Part shown: positions 54,166-63,998 of the stretch, piece after piece
Numbering within the stretch: the stretch's first letter is position 1
Layout: each line of letters starts with the position of its first letter
Assembly: GCA_021397845.1 (NCBI GenBank)
Contig: CM038047.1
Location: 46,035,210-46,099,209 of the forward strand
Length of the DNA: 64,000 nt
Source: Areca catechu
Taxonomy: Eukaryota > Streptophyta > Magnoliopsida > Arecales > Arecaceae
Direction of reading: 5' to 3'
Position numbers and translations under genes: made by a program
Notes under the pieces: model-generated
Database searches by the model: none
What the model saw: the letters and a program-made list of their open reading frames with translations, nothing else
What the model was told of the DNA's origin: nothing

Positions 54166-55820
54166 TGTTGCCGATCTCGCCGCCGCACCCGTGGCCTCGG
54201 AACCGCCGATCCGACTAGACCGTCCTGCTCCTGGGGCCTCCTAGCTGGACCGAACCTGCAAGGCAAGGTCAGAAGATCTCGGCCGGGGATTCCGGCGAGG
54301 AAGCTCCGACGATCAAGTCAGTAGACGGCGAGAGGGAACAGATTCTCTGGGACGGGCCCCCGTAGGAGTCCCAGACTCAAAGAATATGCTAGCAAGAAAA
54401 GTGCTAGGGAGACCGGAAACCCGACTGGATCCCTTTGCCGAGCTCCGCCAAGCGATCCCCTCTAGGGACCTTGGATCTTGCTCTGGGAGCGGAGCTTCCA
54501 GCCTCTGTTTCTTACTTGTCTTACCTTACCTGGTCGTCTCTTCTCTCCTTCCTTTGATTTCCTCTCGTTGCCTGCTCGTTCTCCCCTCCCGGGAGGCTCC
54601 CTCCGTCCCTTTCTCTTTTCCCTTCTGGTTCAGAGGGCCAGACGGCTTTCCGGCCTCATTTGCCGAGCCTAGCGGGGAAAGAGTAAGGGAGGGGGGCGCC
54701 GGCCAGGCTGCCGACCAGACCTCGGGCCCAGTGTGAGCGCTTCTCCTTTCTAGGTACCGGTGCTGTCCGTTATCGGGCCCTGTTTTGTCAGAACCGTGTC
54801 TCTCGATTGCGGAACCTGTCGGGCCGATGTAAGTGATGTTTCGCGTGCCGCCGCCATCCGTACGGGGCACCTTTCTCGGGGTGCGGTGCGCACGGCTCGA
54901 GGGTCAACCTCGGAGCCTGCACCTCCGCTCTTTGGGACCTTCTCTGTACGAGCTGCCTGACCTCGACCGAGGTGGACCCCTCCCGGGTGGACACCTGGCG
55001 GGGTGGCAGAAGAATGCTCGGCTTCGGTCGAGGTTGTCCCGTCTCCGGGGACCACCTGGCGAAGGAGCGAAGGGGCCCGGCTCGACCTCGACTGAGGTGG
55101 GACCGTCTCAGGGTGCCACCTGGCGAGGGAGCGGGGGAGCGGCTGACCTTGGCCGAGGTGGACCCCTCCTGGATGGACACCTGGCGGGGTGGCAGAAGGA
55201 CGCTCGGCTTCGACCGAGGTGGTCCCGTTTCCGGGGGCCACCTAGCGAAGGAGCAAAGTGGCCCGGCTCGACCTCGGCCGAGGTGGGACCGTCTCAGGGT
55301 GCCACCTGGCGAGGGAGCGGGGGAGCAGCCGACCTTGGCCGAGGTGGACCCCTCCTGGGTGGACACCTGGCGGGGCGGCAGAAGGATGCTCGGCTTCGAC
55401 CGAGGTGGTCCCGTTTCCGGGGGCCACCTGACGAAGGAGCGAAGGGGCCCGGCTCGCCCTCGGCGGAGGTGGGACCGTCTTAGGGTGCCACCTGGCGAGG
55501 GAGCGGGGGAGTAGCCAACCTTGGCCGAGGTGGACCCCTCCTGGGTGGACACTTGGCGGGGCGGCAGAAGGACGCTCGGCTTCGGCCGAGGTGGTCCCGT
55601 CTCTGGGGGCCACCTGGCAAAGGCGCGAAGAGGCCCGGCTCGACCTCGACCGAGGTGGGACCGTCTCAGGGTGCCATCTGGCGAAGCGGCCGGGGACCCC
55701 GGGCTGAGCTCGACTTCGGACGTGTGGGAGCCACAGCTGACTCGGTCGAAAACCTCCATGTGGCTCGAATCATGCCCGACGGAATCTGAGACCGACCACG
55801 TCATCATTACGGTCGTAACA
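54166..55820 (-). repeat. Element F 3' LTR
   Basis: On the plus strand it starts TGTTGCCGATCTCGCC and ends GGTCGTAACA; on its own strand it starts TGTTACGACC and ends CGGCAACA. It contains the conserved block seen in other Tat-type LTRs (54303-54323, CTCCGACGATCAAGTCAGTA on plus) and a 186-bp tandem array. Long open frames here, including 349 residues on the minus strand at 54788-55837, come from the repeat. Confidence 0.8.
54960..55690. repeat. 186-bp tandem array made of 62-bp subunits
   Basis: GGTGGACCCC occurs at 54971, 55157, 55343 and 55529, exactly 186 bp apart. Each unit has three related subunits of about 62 bp, each with CGAGGTGG(A/T/G) and then CACCTGGCG. About 3.9 units are present. 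186 is divisible by 3, so frames stay open across the array on both strands without coding meaning. The reverse complement resembles the 61/64-bp repeats in copia B. Confidence 0.9.
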
Positions 55821-55835
55821 GTTGCCCCCCAATCC
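55821..55835 (-). promoter_or_regulatory. Polypurine tract of element F
   Basis: On the minus strand GGATTGGGGGGCAAC directly precedes the LTR start TGTTACGACC. Such a tract primes plus-strand DNA synthesis and confirms the minus orientation and the LTR edge. Confidence 0.75.
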
Positions 55836-56300
55836 AACGTTCTGTTGGGACGTCGTGGAACGGAACGTTGGGATTAAATACAGATATGATGTGGGGATGC
55901 AAAGATCTTGCATCATAATTGCCACGATCCTCGTCGCCGTTTCGCGGTGTGCCCGAAGCCCTATAGGAGGCCGCCACGCGTCGCCTATTCGCCCGCAATA
56001 AATGTGTCGCTTCGAAGCAGAGGCCATTTTCCTGCTAACGAGGTGTCGGTGTCGGGCGTGCATCCACGCGGCGATCATCCAATTGCCCGGAGCGGAATGA
56101 TGGGTACGGTCGCTGTCGATTGAGTTTGAAAAGGAGGGGACTTTCCGGAATGAGGCCTTTTCCCTTGCTCCGTGGATGGTTTGCTGCAGGCTAACTTTCT
56201 CTGCCCCGTGTTTGCACAGTGCATTTTTGGTGAGTGCCCTCATTCCCTTCTTCGCCCTTCTCCCTTCCTCCAGTGAAATTTTCTCACTCTCTTCTTTGTC
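55836..56300 (+). other. Upstream region of the antisense gene in element F
   Basis: 465 bp between the polypurine tract and the antisense gene start. No gene is supported. Its last part is pyrimidine-rich (CCTTCTTCGCCCTTCTCCC), as is the matching region of element E, and could be the leader of the antisense transcript. Confidence 0.45.
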
Positions 56301-58535
56301 ATGGCACGCCGTCGCCATGTTTCCTCTAATCCGGACGAGGCCGGTCCGTCCCGGTCGAGGACTCCATCTTCTTCCTCCTCGGAGGAGGAAGTGATCCTGG
56401 AGGAGACCCGCAGGCGACTGCAACCTGGGGGTATCACTATTGGCATCCCCAGGGGTGTCAGGTCTCCTCCCGTCGCTTCTGCTCTTCCACTTTCTTCTCT
56501 TCCTCCTCCGACTCTTCTTTCTGCCGGTCCCTCCGATCATACTTCCACAATGACCGAAGGTGACCTTTCTTTGCTCTGGGAGGTCTATGGCATCCCGGGG
56601 TCAATCTGTCTGTTTGTTCCGCGGCCCGGGGATCGCATCACCATGAGTAGCCCCGGCCGCATAGCATTCTACGAGGACTTCCTTCTCGGGGGTCTTCGGT
56701 TCCCTCTGCATCCCTTTTTCCTTTCCTTCCTCAGCCACTTCCGTCTGGTTCCGGCCCAGTTGGCTCCCAATGCCATCCGGGTCATCTTCTCATTCATTGT
56801 CTTTTGTCACTTCCACGGGTTTGTTGCTCGTTTCTCCCTCTTCAGGGCTCTGTTTACCCTAAAGAGGTACTCCACTGATGACGGCTGGTGGTACATCTCG
56901 CCCCGGCCCAGGTGTCTCCGGTTTGACCTCCCTTCTTTCATCAAGGGCTGGAAGAACCGGTTCATTTTTGCTTCGGTTGAGGACGTCGATTGGGCCTGGA
57001 GTGAGCCAGATCGGTCCCTGAACCAGAACTCCCAAGTCAAGTCGGCGGACCAAGAGGCCTATTCCCAGCTCCTGAGCGATGAGGTCCCAGCGCTCGAGGT
57101 TCTGCTCTCGGAGCAGAACTTGTTCGAGACTAGGATCAGTCCCATCCGCGAGCCGGGTGAGACTCAGTCCCCTTCTTACCCTTGCACTCTTCTTCTTTTA
57201 GCTGAGCTGACTGACTTTTTTGTGTTTGCAGGCATGAAGTTTTCGTTGGAGAACCTCCTGGAGGGCGCGGCCCAGAGGGACGTCGTCGAGGTGGATGAAC
57301 CTGCGGTGAAGAGGGCTCACACCGAGGTGAGCCAGGAGGTTGTGCCGGTGACCGAACCCAGCCTGGTGGCTGCTGCTCCCCCGCCCAGGCTGCCTCGGGG
57401 CGGGGCCATTGATGCTCCAGCCATCAGACTCGGTGGTGCTGCCGACGAGGGGGCCCCACCATCAGCAGTTCCGCCCCGCGCCAGCCCCATCATTACCACA
57501 GAGCCGACGGCGCCGCCCGCGACCTCAGCCGCTTCGTCGATGGCGGTTCCTCCTGGAGGGTCAGTCGCCGTCGTAGCCGACCTGACGGCTCCACCGCCGG
57601 TGATCACCAACCGGTGCTCGATAATCCGCGACAAGGGGCTCACGGAGAAAGTGATGGAGTACGCCTCCACCTCCCAGGACCGCCGATCTCGAGGCGGCCG
57701 GGACTACGCCGACGCCCTGCTCGGGATCCTCCCGCAGCTTTTCACGGTAAGTCCGAACTCAGAATTTTCCGTCCTTTGTTGCTTCGGCTAGCCTTTCCAC
57801 TAACCTGTTCTTCTTGCTGTGCAGATTGGGAACGATGTGCTCCTGCTAAGGAATTTTCTCGCAGGGTATGCAAAGAAGGATGCTGAGAAGGAGGAGAAGC
57901 TCGGCAAGCTCGCAGCCGACGTCAAAGACCTCATGGAGAAGGGGGTCAAGCTGCGAGGGAGCAACCAGGCCCTCCAGGCGGACCTGGCATGCACCGAGGA
58001 GCGCGTCAAGGACCTGGAGTCTTCTCTGTCCGAGGAGAGGATCTCCCACCAGCGTCGCATGGAGGAGGACGCGGCTGAGAGGGCTCACCTCCAGGCCCAT
58101 TCTCAGTGGCTGGAGCGCCAGCTGGAGGAGGCCAGGCGGGAGGCGAGTGCGGCGAAGGAGCGGAGCGCCTACGTCAACGGGCTCCTGGAAGCCACGAAGC
58201 GAGAGGCATAGGAAGCCGTCCCGAGGTTCCGGGCCTCCAACGAGTACGTCTCGGAGGTCCGGGAGGCCGCTGTGGACTCCTTCTTGAAGGGGTTCCAAGT
58301 GTGCCAGGAGAAGGTGGGGTCCTTCTACCCTGAGCTCGACCTCAGTGCGGTGGTGCTCGGAGGTAGAAGGCAATGACCCGACAGCAGGGCTTCCAGCACG
58401 GCCGGCGTCACAGCTGCGGCCCCGGCGAGCAACACGGCCGTAGCTCCGGAGCGGCCCCCTGAGCCAGCAGCCGCCAATGGCGAGGATGTGGAGCGCGCGA
58501 CACAGGCTGAGGACCCTGCCACCGCGCCAAACTGA
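56301..58535 (+). pseudogene. Spliced antisense Transposase_28-like gene of element F
   Basis: The ATG at 56301 opens MARRRHVSSNPDEAGPSRSR. The N-terminal domain (about residues 85-205) has LLWEVYGIPGSICLFVPRP, RIAFYEDFLLGGLRFPLHPF and LAPNAIRVIFSFIVFCHF, the pattern of 'putative gypsy type transposon' (Transposase_28). A proline-rich linker and a coiled coil (about 490-620) follow, and the end is TQAEDPATAPN at 58535. Two introns fit: 57157-57231 (GTGAGA...TTTGCAG, 75 bp, itself open) and 57747-57824 (GTAAGT...TGTGCAG, phase 0). With exons 56301-57156, 57232-57746 and 57825-58535 the frame holds for 694 codons including the stop. TAG at 58209 and TGA at 58374 break it, both one C-to-T step from a sense codon. 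It runs opposite to gag-pol. The function is unknown. Confidence 0.75.
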
Positions 58536-58815
58536 GCTATGTATTTCTTTTTGTTCTTGGGGACTCCCGGCCTTTCGGGACTCCCTGTTTGTACTTCCTT
58601 TTCTTGAATCAATGAAGATCTAGTTTAGCCATGTCTCGACCTCGCCTACCTTTTTCATTTTTTCTTCATCTCTTTTTTTTTTTGAGATGTTGATGTGGAG
58701 TGCCGAGACGAGGGTGGACTTGGTCCCATCCAGTGTTCAGATCAAAGATCGGGGCATTCTGGACTGGGTGGCAGCAGAGTAGGCCTTGAGCGGGCCCTTC
58801 TTTGGGATTGCCTTC
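58536..58815. other. Spacer after the antisense gene of element F
   Basis: It contains a stretch of T (about 58666-58683) and no supported gene. The region probably holds the 3' end of the antisense transcript; AATCAATGAAGATC near 58607 is a weak candidate poly-A signal context. Confidence 0.4.
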
Positions 58816-59352
58816 ATGCTCGCGTGGGCGAACTAGGTTCTGCCCCGCCTTCCAGACCGAAGTCCGGGACTTCCGGACTGAACCCCGGGGCCGCAGGCTT
58901 TTTCAAGCCTTGCGCGGCTTGCCAAGCTGTTCTCCGTGCTCGCGTGGGCGAACTGGGTTCTGCCCCGCCTTCCAGACCGAAGTCCGGGACTTCCGGACTG
59001 AACCCCGGGGCTGCAGGCTTTTTCAAGCCTTGCACGGCTTGCCGAGCTGTTCTCCGTGCTCGCGTGGACGAACTGGGTTTTGCCACGCCTTCCAGATCGA
59101 AGTCCGGGACTTACGGACTGAACCCCGGGGCCGCAGGCTTTTTCAAGCCTTGCGCGGCTTGCCGAGCTGTTCTCCATGCTCGCGTGGACGAACTAGGTTC
59201 TGCCCCGCCTTCCAGACCGAAGTCCAGGACTTCCGGACTAGACCCCAGGGCCGCAGGCTTTTTCAAGCCTTGCGCGGCTTGCCGAGCTGTTCTTCATGCT
59301 CACATGGGCGAACTGGGTTCTGCCCCACCTTCCAGACCGAAGTCCGGGACTT
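58816..59352. repeat. 120-bp tandem array, about 4.5 copies
   Basis: Units such as GAAGTCCGGGACTTCCGGAC recur at 58859, 58979, 59099, 59219 and 59339, exactly 120 bp apart, with high identity. Each unit also contains GCAGGCTTTTTCAAGCCTTG, which is self-complementary around its centre. Because 120 is divisible by 3, long frames of 248 and 327 residues pass through but look artificial. Confidence 0.9.
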
Positions 59353-59480
59353 CTCGCCTTCTCTGGCCTTCGGCCACAGTCATGTATGCCGAACTCAGAG
59401 CCATGTGCCAGTTTCCCTACGAGGCGAGAAAAAGTGTTTGAAGAAAAGAAACTTTATTGCAGGAGTTGGGGAACCTTACA

Positions 59481-60840
59481 TTACTGATAATACATCCTTA
59501 GATTCGAGGCGTTCCATGTCCGGGGGAACCTGGCCCCTCCCAATTCCTCCAAGTAGTAAGCGCCGTGAGGGAGGGCTTCTGCTACCCTGTACGGGCCTTC
59601 CCAGTTCGGTGAGAGCTTCCCGTACTCTCGTGGCTGAGAAGCTTCAGCACGCCGGAGGACCAGATCTCCGGGATGAAAGGACTTCGGCCGCACTCGGGAG
59701 TTATAATACCTGGCCACTCACTACCTATACGCCGCCATCCGAACTTGGGCCTTGTCCCTCGTCTCTTCAAGAAGGTCAAGGTTGAGCATCATTCTGGCGG
59801 GGTTCTCTGTCTCGTCATATTGCTCCACACGCAGTGTGGGTAGGCTGAGCTCAATCGGGATGACCGCTTCAGCTCCGAAGACGAGGTTGAACGGGGTTTC
59901 GTCGGTCGCCGTCCTCGGGGTGGTATGGTACACCCAAAGGACACTGGGGAGCTCCTCCGCCCACCTGTCCTTGGCCTGGTCCAGCCGCGTGCGGAGGCCC
60001 TGCAAAATAGTCCTATTCGTGACCTCGGCTTCTCCATTGGTTTGAGGGTGCGCCACCGAGGTGAAGCGATGCCGGATGCCGAGGTCGCCGCAGAACTCTT
60101 CAAACTCCCGGCAGTCGAACTGGTGCCCGTTATCAGTGATCACGGTGTGGGGGAGGCCGAAGCGGCAAATGATTGACTTCCAGAAGAACTTGGCGATGTT
60201 TGCTTCGGTGATCCGCGCCAAGGGTTCGGCCTCGACCCACTTCGTGAAGTAGTCGATGGCCACGATCAGGAATTTCCGTTGTCCGGATGCCGGTGGGAAT
60301 GGGCATAGAAGGTCCATTCCCCATTGGGCGAATGGCCACGGAGCTGAGAGCTGGGAGATCGGATTGGAGGGCTGCCGTTGCACCACGGCGTGCCGCTGGC
60401 ACCGGTCACACCTCTTCATGAAGTCGGCGGCATCCTCCTTCATCGTTTCCCAAAAATAGCCCTGACGGAGGGCCTTGTAGGCTAACGCTCTGCCCCCCAC
60501 GTGGTTCCCACAGATGCCCTCGTGAATCTCCTGGAGCACGAGTCCGGCGTCCGCAGGTCCCAGGCATTTAAGGAGGGGGTAGGAGTAGGATCTTCGATAT
60601 AGTTGCCCATCCATCAGGACGAACCGCGCGGCCTTCTTTCTGATGAGGCGAGCCGCTGCACGGTCCTCTGGCAGGGTACCGCTGGTTATGTATTCGGCAT
60701 ACTTGTCCATCCAGCTGGGCTCGCGGCTGACCTGATGGACCTCCACTGGGACCTCGTAGCTCGGGGCCTTGAGGCGCTCCACAAGAGCGCGGCCCAGTAT
60801 TGAGTCCGGTAAGGTCGTCGCCGGGAAAGAGTGTCCGCAC
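59481..60840 (-). pseudogene. Element F integrase
   Basis: The minus-strand frame 60782-59721 is open for 353 residues. It has the zinc-binding HHCC region (HEGICGNH, then CDRCQ) and the catalytic core with its three acidic residues (VAIDYFTKWVEAEP; VITDNGHQF; HPQTNGEAEVTNR). The frame is closed by two adjacent stops (59723-59718), one codon before VARYYNSRVRPKSFHPGDLV, and then continues to NASNLRMYYQ at 59481. Integrase joins the element's DNA ends to the chromosome. No chromodomain follows, in line with a Tat-type element. Upstream, a one-base shift near 60818 separates it from RNase H. Confidence 0.9.
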
Positions 60841-61365
60841 GGGTGTTTTCCCCATGGGGGATGTGGAAGATGTTGAAGCGCCGGAAACCGGTCATGCCCG
60901 CTTTGACAAGCTCTAAGTACTTCGCCATTTGAGGGTCGTGCGCGGCATATTCTCCGGAGACCTGTCCCGCCATGAGCTAGGAGTCAGTGAAGAATTGAGG
61001 ATAGCCACGCCCAGCTCGCGAGAGACCCTCAGCCCAGCGAGGAGCGCCTCGTACTCCGCCTGATTGTTTGTCGCGGTGAACTAGAAACGGAGCATGCATT
61101 CGGCGACGACCCCACCGCTGTTGGCGAGAATGAGTCCGGCTCCGCTCCCGCCAGAGTTCGAGGCTCCATCTACGTGGAGGATCCACGCGTCCTCTTCGGG
61201 CTCCTCGGGGCCCGTTTTCAACTGCTGGTGCGAGGGGTCCTCCTCGGGCTCCTTGTCTAAGCCTGCACACTCGACCAAGAAGTCGGCTAGCACCTGCGCT
61301 TTCATGGCCGACCTCGGCCTGTACGCGATGTCGAACTCGCTGAGCTTCAGTACCCACTTCGCCAA
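60841..61365 (-). pseudogene. Element F second (archaeal-type) RNase H
   Basis: After the connection WVLKLSEFDIAYRPRSAMK, the minus strand reads ILHVDGASNSGGSGAGLIL, then after a TAG (61083-61081) TNNQAEYEALLAGLRVSREL. After a frameshift near 60995 it reads FTDS, a TAG (60979-60977) and GQVSGEYAAHDPQMAKYLEL. The acidic residues expected for RNase H (Asp in VDG, Glu in AEY, Asp in TDS) are all visible. A second RNase H after the usual one is a mark of Tat/Ogre-type elements. It ends near GENTRADTLSR. Confidence 0.85.
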
Positions 61366-62430
61366 TCACCCCGATGTGTCGGGTCAGCTGAGCACCGCTT
61401 TCAGCGACTGATCCGTCAGGACGGCGATGGGATGTGCTTGGAAATAGGGCCTGAGACGCTGAGCAGACACTATTAACGCAAAAACGAGCTTCTCGGGCCG
61501 AGAATACTTGAGCTCCATATTACGGAGAAGTTTGCTGGTATAGTACACCGGTCGCTGGACTCCTTGGTCGTCGGTCCGAACCAAGACCGAACTGATGGCC
61601 TCCAGGGTGACCGCCAGATAGAGGATGAGCTCCTCCCCCTCCTCGGGCTGGGAAAGCAGTGGCGACGATGCGAGCGTCTTCTTCAGCTCTTCAAAGGCCT
61701 CCTGGCACTCCTCGGTCCAGGCGAAGTCGTTCATCTTCCTCAGCACCTTGAAAAAGGGTCGGCAGCGATCGGCCGATCTGGAGATGAAATGGCTAAGGGC
61801 CGCAACCCGGCCGGTGAGTTGCTGCACTTGCTTCTTGGAGGCGGGCTGCTCCATGTCCAGGATGGCCTGGACCTTCTCCGGGTTGGCTTCAATTCCTCTC
61901 TAGGTCACCATGAATCCTAGGAACTTCCCGGCGGAGACGCCGAATGCGCACTTCGCCGTGTTCAGCTTCATCTGATGACGTCGGAGGTTGCCGAATGTCT
62001 CCGCCAGGTCAGCCACGTGGTCCGAATCAAGCTTGCTCATCACCAGCATATCGTCCACGTACACCTGCATGTTGCGGCTGATCTGGTCTTTAAAGATTCT
62101 GTTGACCAGATGCTGGTACGTGCCCCCGGCGTTCTTGAGGCCAAACGGCATCATCCTGTAGCAGAAAGTTTCGCGGTCGGTGATGAAGGCGGTATGCTCT
62201 TCGTCCTCTGGGTTCATTCGGATCTGGTTATAGCCGGAGAAGGCATCCATGAAGGACAGGAGGCGATGCCCCGAGGTGGTGTCGACCAGCTGGTCAATCT
62301 TTGGAAGGGGGAAGCTGTCCTTCGGGCAAGCTCGGTTGAGGTCGGTGTAGTGTACACAGATCCTCCACTTACCACTGCTCTTCCTTACCATGACCACATT
62401 CGCCAGCCAGCTAGGATATTAGACTTCCCA
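61366..62430 (-). pseudogene. Element F reverse transcriptase and first RNase H
   Basis: The minus strand reads SGKWRICVHYTDLNRACPKD and DAFSGYNQIRMNPEDEEHTA, then MPFGLKNAGGTYQHLVNRIF and VYVDDMLVMSKLDSDHV with the YVDD catalytic motif near 62055. This is followed by the thumb (KFLGFMVT, stop, GIEANPEKVQAILDM) and the first RNase H (YYTSKLLRNMELKYSRPEKL). Stops at 62421-62419 (TAA), 61902-61900 (TAG), 61386-61384 (TGA) and 61368-61366 (TGA) are all in the same frame. No frameshift is needed over this kilobase. The enzyme copies element RNA into DNA. Confidence 0.9.
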
Positions 62431-63045
62431 CACAAAGTCGGCGGCGAGGAGTTTCTCCACCTCCTCGTTGATGGCCCTCTGTCTCTCCATAGCGAAGCTC
62501 CTCTTCTTCTGGCGGACCGGGCGGCAGCTCGGATCCACGTTCAGCCTGTGCGTAATGACCTCGAGGGGAACGCCTGGCATGTCGGCCACTGACCAGGCGA
62601 ACACGTCCGCGTTCACGCGGAGGAACTCCAGCAGGCGGGTTCGTTCTTCTTCTGGGAGTTGCGCCCCGACCTGCACTGTCTTCAGCAGGTCCGAACCAAG
62701 GGGATAAGTCAACAGACGCTCTACAGGTCCTCCCCTGGGTTCCCTCTCTCTTAGGTCGAGGTCGTCAACGTCAGGGCCGAGCTCAGTGCCCCGGCGCTCG
62801 AGACCGTCTTGAGGCAATGCGGGACTGGCTGGGTCGTCCCCCTCATCACCCCGGGCCCGGAAGCCATGGGGAATTGTACTAACAACCTCTTCGTGGAAAT
62901 CATGGCATCCAGTTGGTTGAGCCCAGGACGCCCGAGAATCGCATTGTATGGCGAAGGGAGCTTGACGACGGTAAACGTCATCAGGACGGTCGTCTGCCGA
63001 GGTGGGGATCCAGCGGTGACTGGGAGAGTGATCTCCCCTTCTCGA
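62431..63045 (-). pseudogene. Element F protease end and RT N-terminus
   Basis: The minus strand has the end of the protease region, ITLPVTAGSPPRQTTVLMTF and then VVKLPSPYNAILGRPGLNQ. After a frame change it has ADVFAWSVADMPGVPLEV, ITHRLNVDPSCRPVRQKKR and AINEEVEKLLAADFVWEV, the usual start of Tat-type reverse transcriptase. The protease active-site segment (a DTGSS-type motif) that should precede the ITLPVT block is absent. Sequence jumps from gag tail residues (NNDAVVVEKG) straight into it, so a deletion of several dozen codons is likely. Confidence 0.75.
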
Positions 63046-63998
63046 CCACCACGGCATCATTGTTTACATTCTCATTTTCATTCCCCTTCTCAGAAGGGGG
63101 GACATTCTCCGGGTTCCCGACCTCCCGGACCCTCTTTGCTGCCCGCCGGACCCCCAGTGAGATCATGCCCACCGGCTTCTCCGTCGGGCGGTTATCGATT
63201 GCAGGAACCGAGGGTAAGGCCACGAGCGGTTGTCCCTCCGCCGGGACCTCATTCCTGACGAACTTCCTGAGGTAGCCTCTCCTGATCAGCTCCTCGATCT
63301 CCCGCTTCAGGTTGCGGCACTCCTCTGTGTCATGGCTGTGCTCGTGGTGAAACTGGTAGTACTTTGATTTGTCCCGGGTACCTCTCGGGTTCTGAGGAGG
63401 AGGTCGGCGGAGGTAGTGCTCGCCCTCAATTTTCATGAGAATCTTTGTTCGTGGGGCGAGGAGAGGGGTGAACCTCCGCTCCGGAATGGCCTCGCCCTTT
63501 GACCTCAGATTCGGGCGAGGGTCGGCAGATGGCTCGGGCTTCCGAGCTCCTGGAATGTCCCTCGGGGACGGCCTCTTTAGAGTCTTCCCGTCTAGCTCTC
63601 GACGGGTGCGGTCGGCCTCCTCCGCTCGGATGTACTTGTGGACGCGGAGGAGGAGCTCGGAGTACGTCCTGGGGAACTTTTTGTCCAGGGAGTAGGCAGG
63701 CGGGACGTCTTGAGCCCGCGCTTCAAGGCCAGCATGGCGACGGGCTCGTCCAGGCTGTAGATTTCCAGGGCTGCGGTCTTGAACCGGGTGATGTAGTCTC
63801 GGAGCAGCTCCTGGTCCTACTGGCGGATGGAGAAGAGGCTATCCACCTCCCTCGGCACCTTCCGACAAGCATCGAAGTGCGCCACAAACTTCCCTTCCAA
63901 CTGGTGGAAGGAGCAAATAGATCCGGGCTCGAGGTGGGTGAATCAGACTTGAGCGGCCTTCCGGAGGGTAGCGGGGAAGGCGATGCACAAAAGGGCAT
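63046..63998 (-). pseudogene. Element F gag (incomplete, continues past window)
   Basis: Minus-strand pieces of the Tat-type Gag are readable: GSICSFHQLEGKFVAHFDAC, then LLRDYITRFKTAALEIYSLD and EPVAMLALKRGLKTS. After a frameshift near 63700 a basic linker follows and then the zinc-finger-like region SKYYQFHHEHSHDTEECRNL and KREIEELIRRGYLRKFV. The first Cys of the usual YCxFH...HDTEEC signature is Tyr here. Stops fall at about 63940 and 63820. The N-terminus of Gag lies beyond the window end. Gag would form particles and bind RNA. Confidence 0.8.

Noticed and set aside
54788..55837. Open frame of 349 residues on the minus strand
   Set aside because: It runs through the 186-bp tandem array of the F LTR. 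The period is divisible by 3, so frames stay open on both strands; the peptide is a simple repeat with no domain.
56176..56394. Short plus-strand frame of 72 residues as a separate gene
   Set aside because: It overlaps the leader and start of the antisense gene in another frame, with no conserved content.
58695..59785. Overlapping open frames of 248 and 327 residues on the plus strand
   Set aside because: They follow the 120-bp array (40-residue repeats) and then run antisense to the integrase end. Nothing supports translation.
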